The notes under the pieces: generated by a model | Told to the model about the DNA's origin: nothing | Databases searched by the model: none | Seen by the model: the letters and a program-made list of their open reading frames with translations, nothing else | Translations under genes and position numbers: made by a program | Shown here: one piece after another, positions 15,164-16,852 of the stretch | Layout of the letters: each line of letters starts with the position of its first letter | Numbering within the stretch: the stretch's first letter is position 1 | From: Planctomicrobium sp. | GTDB lineage: Bacteria; Planctomycetota; Planctomycetia; Planctomycetales; Planctomycetaceae | NCBI GenBank assembly: GCA_029259835.1 | Contig: JAJDEL010000740.1 | Span: 1 to 16,852 of the forward strand | Reading direction: 5' to 3' | DNA: 16,852 bases

Positions 15164-16405
15164 ATGCACACAAAATTGATCTGCTCCCAAACTGGCGAAG
15201 AATTCTCCGTTAACGAACTTCACAATTTAAGCACAGCAGGGAAGCCGCTGTTAGCACAATATGACCTCGATGCAATTCGCAGCCGATTCACACCTGCCGT
15301 GGTACGGTCTCGCCGTGAGCGCTCTATGTGGAAATTCCGGGAAGTGATGCCGGTGGACTCTATGGACGAGGTAGTTTCGTTAGGCGAGGGTTGCTGCCCG
15401 CTCATCAAGGCTCACTCTACTGGACCGTTTGAACGATTCACAAATCTGTTTATCAAGGACGAATCGTTCAACCCGACCGGAAGCTTCAAAGCACGAGGAA
15501 TGTCGGCGGCAATCACTCGCGCGAAGGCTTTAGGCATCAAAGCGATTGCACTTCCATCGGCAGGAAACGCGGCAGGAGCCGCGACATACTACGCCGCACG
15601 CGCAGGCTTGGAATGTCATTTGTTTGTTCCGGAAGATACTCCGCCTGCGAATATCATTGAATCAAAGATCGGCGGTGCGCATGTTTACATGGTGAATGGA
15701 TTGATCAGCGATTGCGGACGGCTTTGTCGACAAGCCTGCGATGTTCACGGCTGGTTTGATCTCTCCACGCTCAAAGAACCGTTCCGCATCGAAGGCAAAA
15801 AAACGATGGGCTATGAATTGGCATTCGACTTCGCGGATGTCGATGGCACCGACGAACTTCAACTCCCTGACGTTATTTTCTATCCGACCGGAGGCGGCAC
15901 AGGACTGATCGGCATGTGGAAAGCATTCGCTGAAATGGAGCAACTCGGCTGGATCGGCAGCGGGCGACCACGTATGGTTTCCGTTCAGGCAGATGGCTGC
16001 GCTCCCATCGTCAAAGCATTTCAGGAAGGTGAAGACCACGCACCGATGTTTCCGAATGCGCATACGTGTGCTTCGGGACTTCGCGTGCCGATTGCCGTCG
16101 GTGATTTTCTGATGCTGGACGCGATTGCGAAAAGCAACGGAACCGCGATCAGTGTGAGCGATAAAGAACTGATGATCGGCACCGAAGAAATTTGCCGGCA
16201 TCAAGGAATCGCAGCCTGTCCTGAAGGTGGAGCCGTCTGGAAAGCCGCCGAAAAATTGCTTGACGATGACTGGTTAAAAAGCGACGAACGCATCGTGCTG
16301 TTCAACACTGGAACCGGTCTGAAATACAATCATCTCTTCAGCCTCGACGGAATTCCTCGAATTGACCAACACGATGAGAACTGGATGGAGACGATTGAAG
16401 CATGA
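15164..16405 (+). CDS. thrC: Threonine synthase
   Basis: A 413-residue cytoplasmic PLP enzyme that converts O-phospho-homoserine to threonine, the last step of threonine biosynthesis. The N-terminus has a short domain typical of the family (LICSQTGEEFSVNELHNL). The PLP lysine is Lys109 in NPTGSFKARGM, followed by the substrate/PLP motif PSAGNAAGAATYYAARAG. The phosphate-binding glycine loop is PTGGGTGLIGMWKAF, and SDCGRLCRQACD and STLKEPFRIEGKKTMGYELA are further family features. The chain ends with the conserved NTGTGLKYNH. Threonine dehydratase is the nearest alternative, but the N-terminal domain and the KTMGYELA region favour synthase. ATG 15164 is chosen over a TTG at 15143 because the extension adds no conserved sequence. 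No attenuator or leader peptide was seen. It stands alone; other threonine genes are not in the window. Confidence 0.93.
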   Translation: MHTKLICSQTGEEFSVNELHNLSTAGKPLLAQYDLDAIRSRFTPAVVRSRRERSMWKFREVMPVDSMDEVVSLGEGCCPLIKAHSTGPFERFTNLFIKDESFNPTGSFKARGMSAAITRAKALGIKAIALPSAGNAAGAATYYAARAGLECHLFVPEDTPPANIIESKIGGAHVYMVNGLISDCGRLCRQACDVHGWFDLSTLKEPFRIEGKKTMGYELAFDFADVDGTDELQLPDVIFYPTGGGTGLIGMWKAFAEMEQLGWIGSGRPRMVSVQADGCAPIVKAFQEGEDHAPMFPNAHTCASGLRVPIAVGDFLMLDAIAKSNGTAISVSDKELMIGTEEICRHQGIAACPEGGAVWKAAEKLLDDDWLKSDERIVLFNTGTGLKYNHLFSLDGIPRIDQHDENWMETIEA

Positions 16406-16445
16406 TCGCACTCAAGTAGAATGATTGCAGCCTGATCAAAGTGGG

Positions 16446-16852
16446 TCACTCACACTTGCTGGCTAATGCGTTGACAGATGTCGGACTACCAAAAGCGAAG
16501 AGGCTGTCTCCCGGCAGGATTGTTTCTGTTCCTTTGGGGGCGATCACGTGCTCGCCAGAGGAACGGCGAATTCCGATGACCATGATTCCCTGCTCCCGCA
16601 GATCGGTGTCCGCGAGAGGTTTTCCAAGGTACTCGCTCTCGACAGGAATTTGAATCTCAGCGAGTTCGAGATCGCTGCCGCTTTCGTCAGTAATTTCCAG
16701 AAAGTCTTCGATACTGGGGCTAAGCATAAACCGAGCCATCTTCGTCGCACCGCTATGAAAGGGACTAATGACTCGCGTCGCCCCGGCTCGTTGGAGTTTT
16801 TGCACAGCACTCGTTTCACTCGCGCGAGCAACGATTTGAAGTGAACTGGAAA
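16446..16852 (-). CDS. TrkA-N/TrkA-C (RCK) domain protein, probably potassium channel or transport regulator, partial
   Basis: The open frame runs off the right edge, so only the C-terminal 135 or so residues are present. The first part, LQIVARASETSAVQKLQRAG followed by ATRVISPFHSG, is the end of an RCK/TrkA-N Rossmann domain, where K+ channels and Trk transporters bind nucleotide. The second part (ELAEIQIPVESEYLGKPLAD, IGIRRSSGEHVIAPKGTETI, LPGDSLFAFGS) is a TrkA-C domain, which binds regulatory ligands such as c-di-AMP or other anions in some members. A GTG at 16805 lies inside the first domain and is not the start. Whether an ion-channel pore precedes the RCK part, as in Kch-type channels, lies outside the window. 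It converges on thrC with a 40-base gap. Confidence 0.85.
   Translation of the reverse strand, partial: SSSLQIVARASETSAVQKLQRAGATRVISPFHSGATKMARFMLSPSIEDFLEITDESGSDLELAEIQIPVESEYLGKPLADTDLREQGIMVIGIRRSSGEHVIAPKGTETILPGDSLFAFGSPTSVNALASKCE

Noticed and set aside
15662..16204. A 180-codon minus-strand open frame inside thrC
   Set aside because: It is antisense to conserved threonine synthase motifs and its translation resembles no family.
16446..16805. Treating the final minus-strand frame as a complete 119-residue gene starting at the GTG
   Set aside because: The frame stays open to the window edge and the upstream residues continue the RCK domain, so the gene is truncated by the window, not short.

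Overview
The window looks like a piece of a Planctomycetota chromosome. The main evidence is protein architecture. One gene fuses a 3-keto-disaccharide hydrolase (DUF1080) domain to a PQQ-type sugar dehydrogenase domain. Another is a long secreted protein combining a planctomycete-type cytochrome c motif, WD40 repeats and a pre-peptidase C-terminal-like domain. Other supporting signs are many Sec signal peptides, mostly weak Shine-Dalgarno sites, and palindromic intergenic repeats of a kind I recall from planctomycete genomes. Genus cannot be decided from this sequence. Most genes are single transcription units, and I see no phage, insertion sequence, CRISPR array, tRNA or rRNA.

Layout. Positions 111-1991 encode the secreted sugar dehydrogenase/hydrolase fusion, closed by a strong intrinsic terminator at 2015-2052. 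A TerC-family membrane protein (2160-3065, +) converges on tex (3229-5409, -), and the gap between them is filled by a cluster of palindromes that touches the tex stop codon. A secreted, probably outer-membrane beta-barrel protein of unknown function (5609-6997, +) diverges from tex and converges on a small HIT-family protein (7078-7422, -). The HIT gene diverges from a membrane-anchored SGNH/GDSL hydrolase (7532-8395, +).

Positions 8429-9622 hold a divergent pair: a protoglobin (-) and an Rrf2-family regulator (+). Their shared intergenic region carries three copies of a GTCAATG-like element, one of which overlaps a candidate protoglobin promoter. This is the best candidate here for a small regulated system, probably sensing or handling a gaseous ligand (O2 or NO). 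Next come the cytochrome c/WD40 protein (9722-12574, +), ftsH (12714-14810, +) with its own candidate promoter, a 353-base intergenic region holding a second type of palindromic repeat, and thrC (15164-16405, +). The window ends in the C-terminal half of a TrkA/RCK-type potassium channel or transporter regulatory protein (-), cut by the right edge.

The genes do not form one obvious pathway. Housekeeping genes (tex, ftsH, thrC, HIT) are interspersed with envelope and secreted proteins. All assignments rest on reading motifs in the translated sequence; no database search was possible. Functional details beyond family level are inference.
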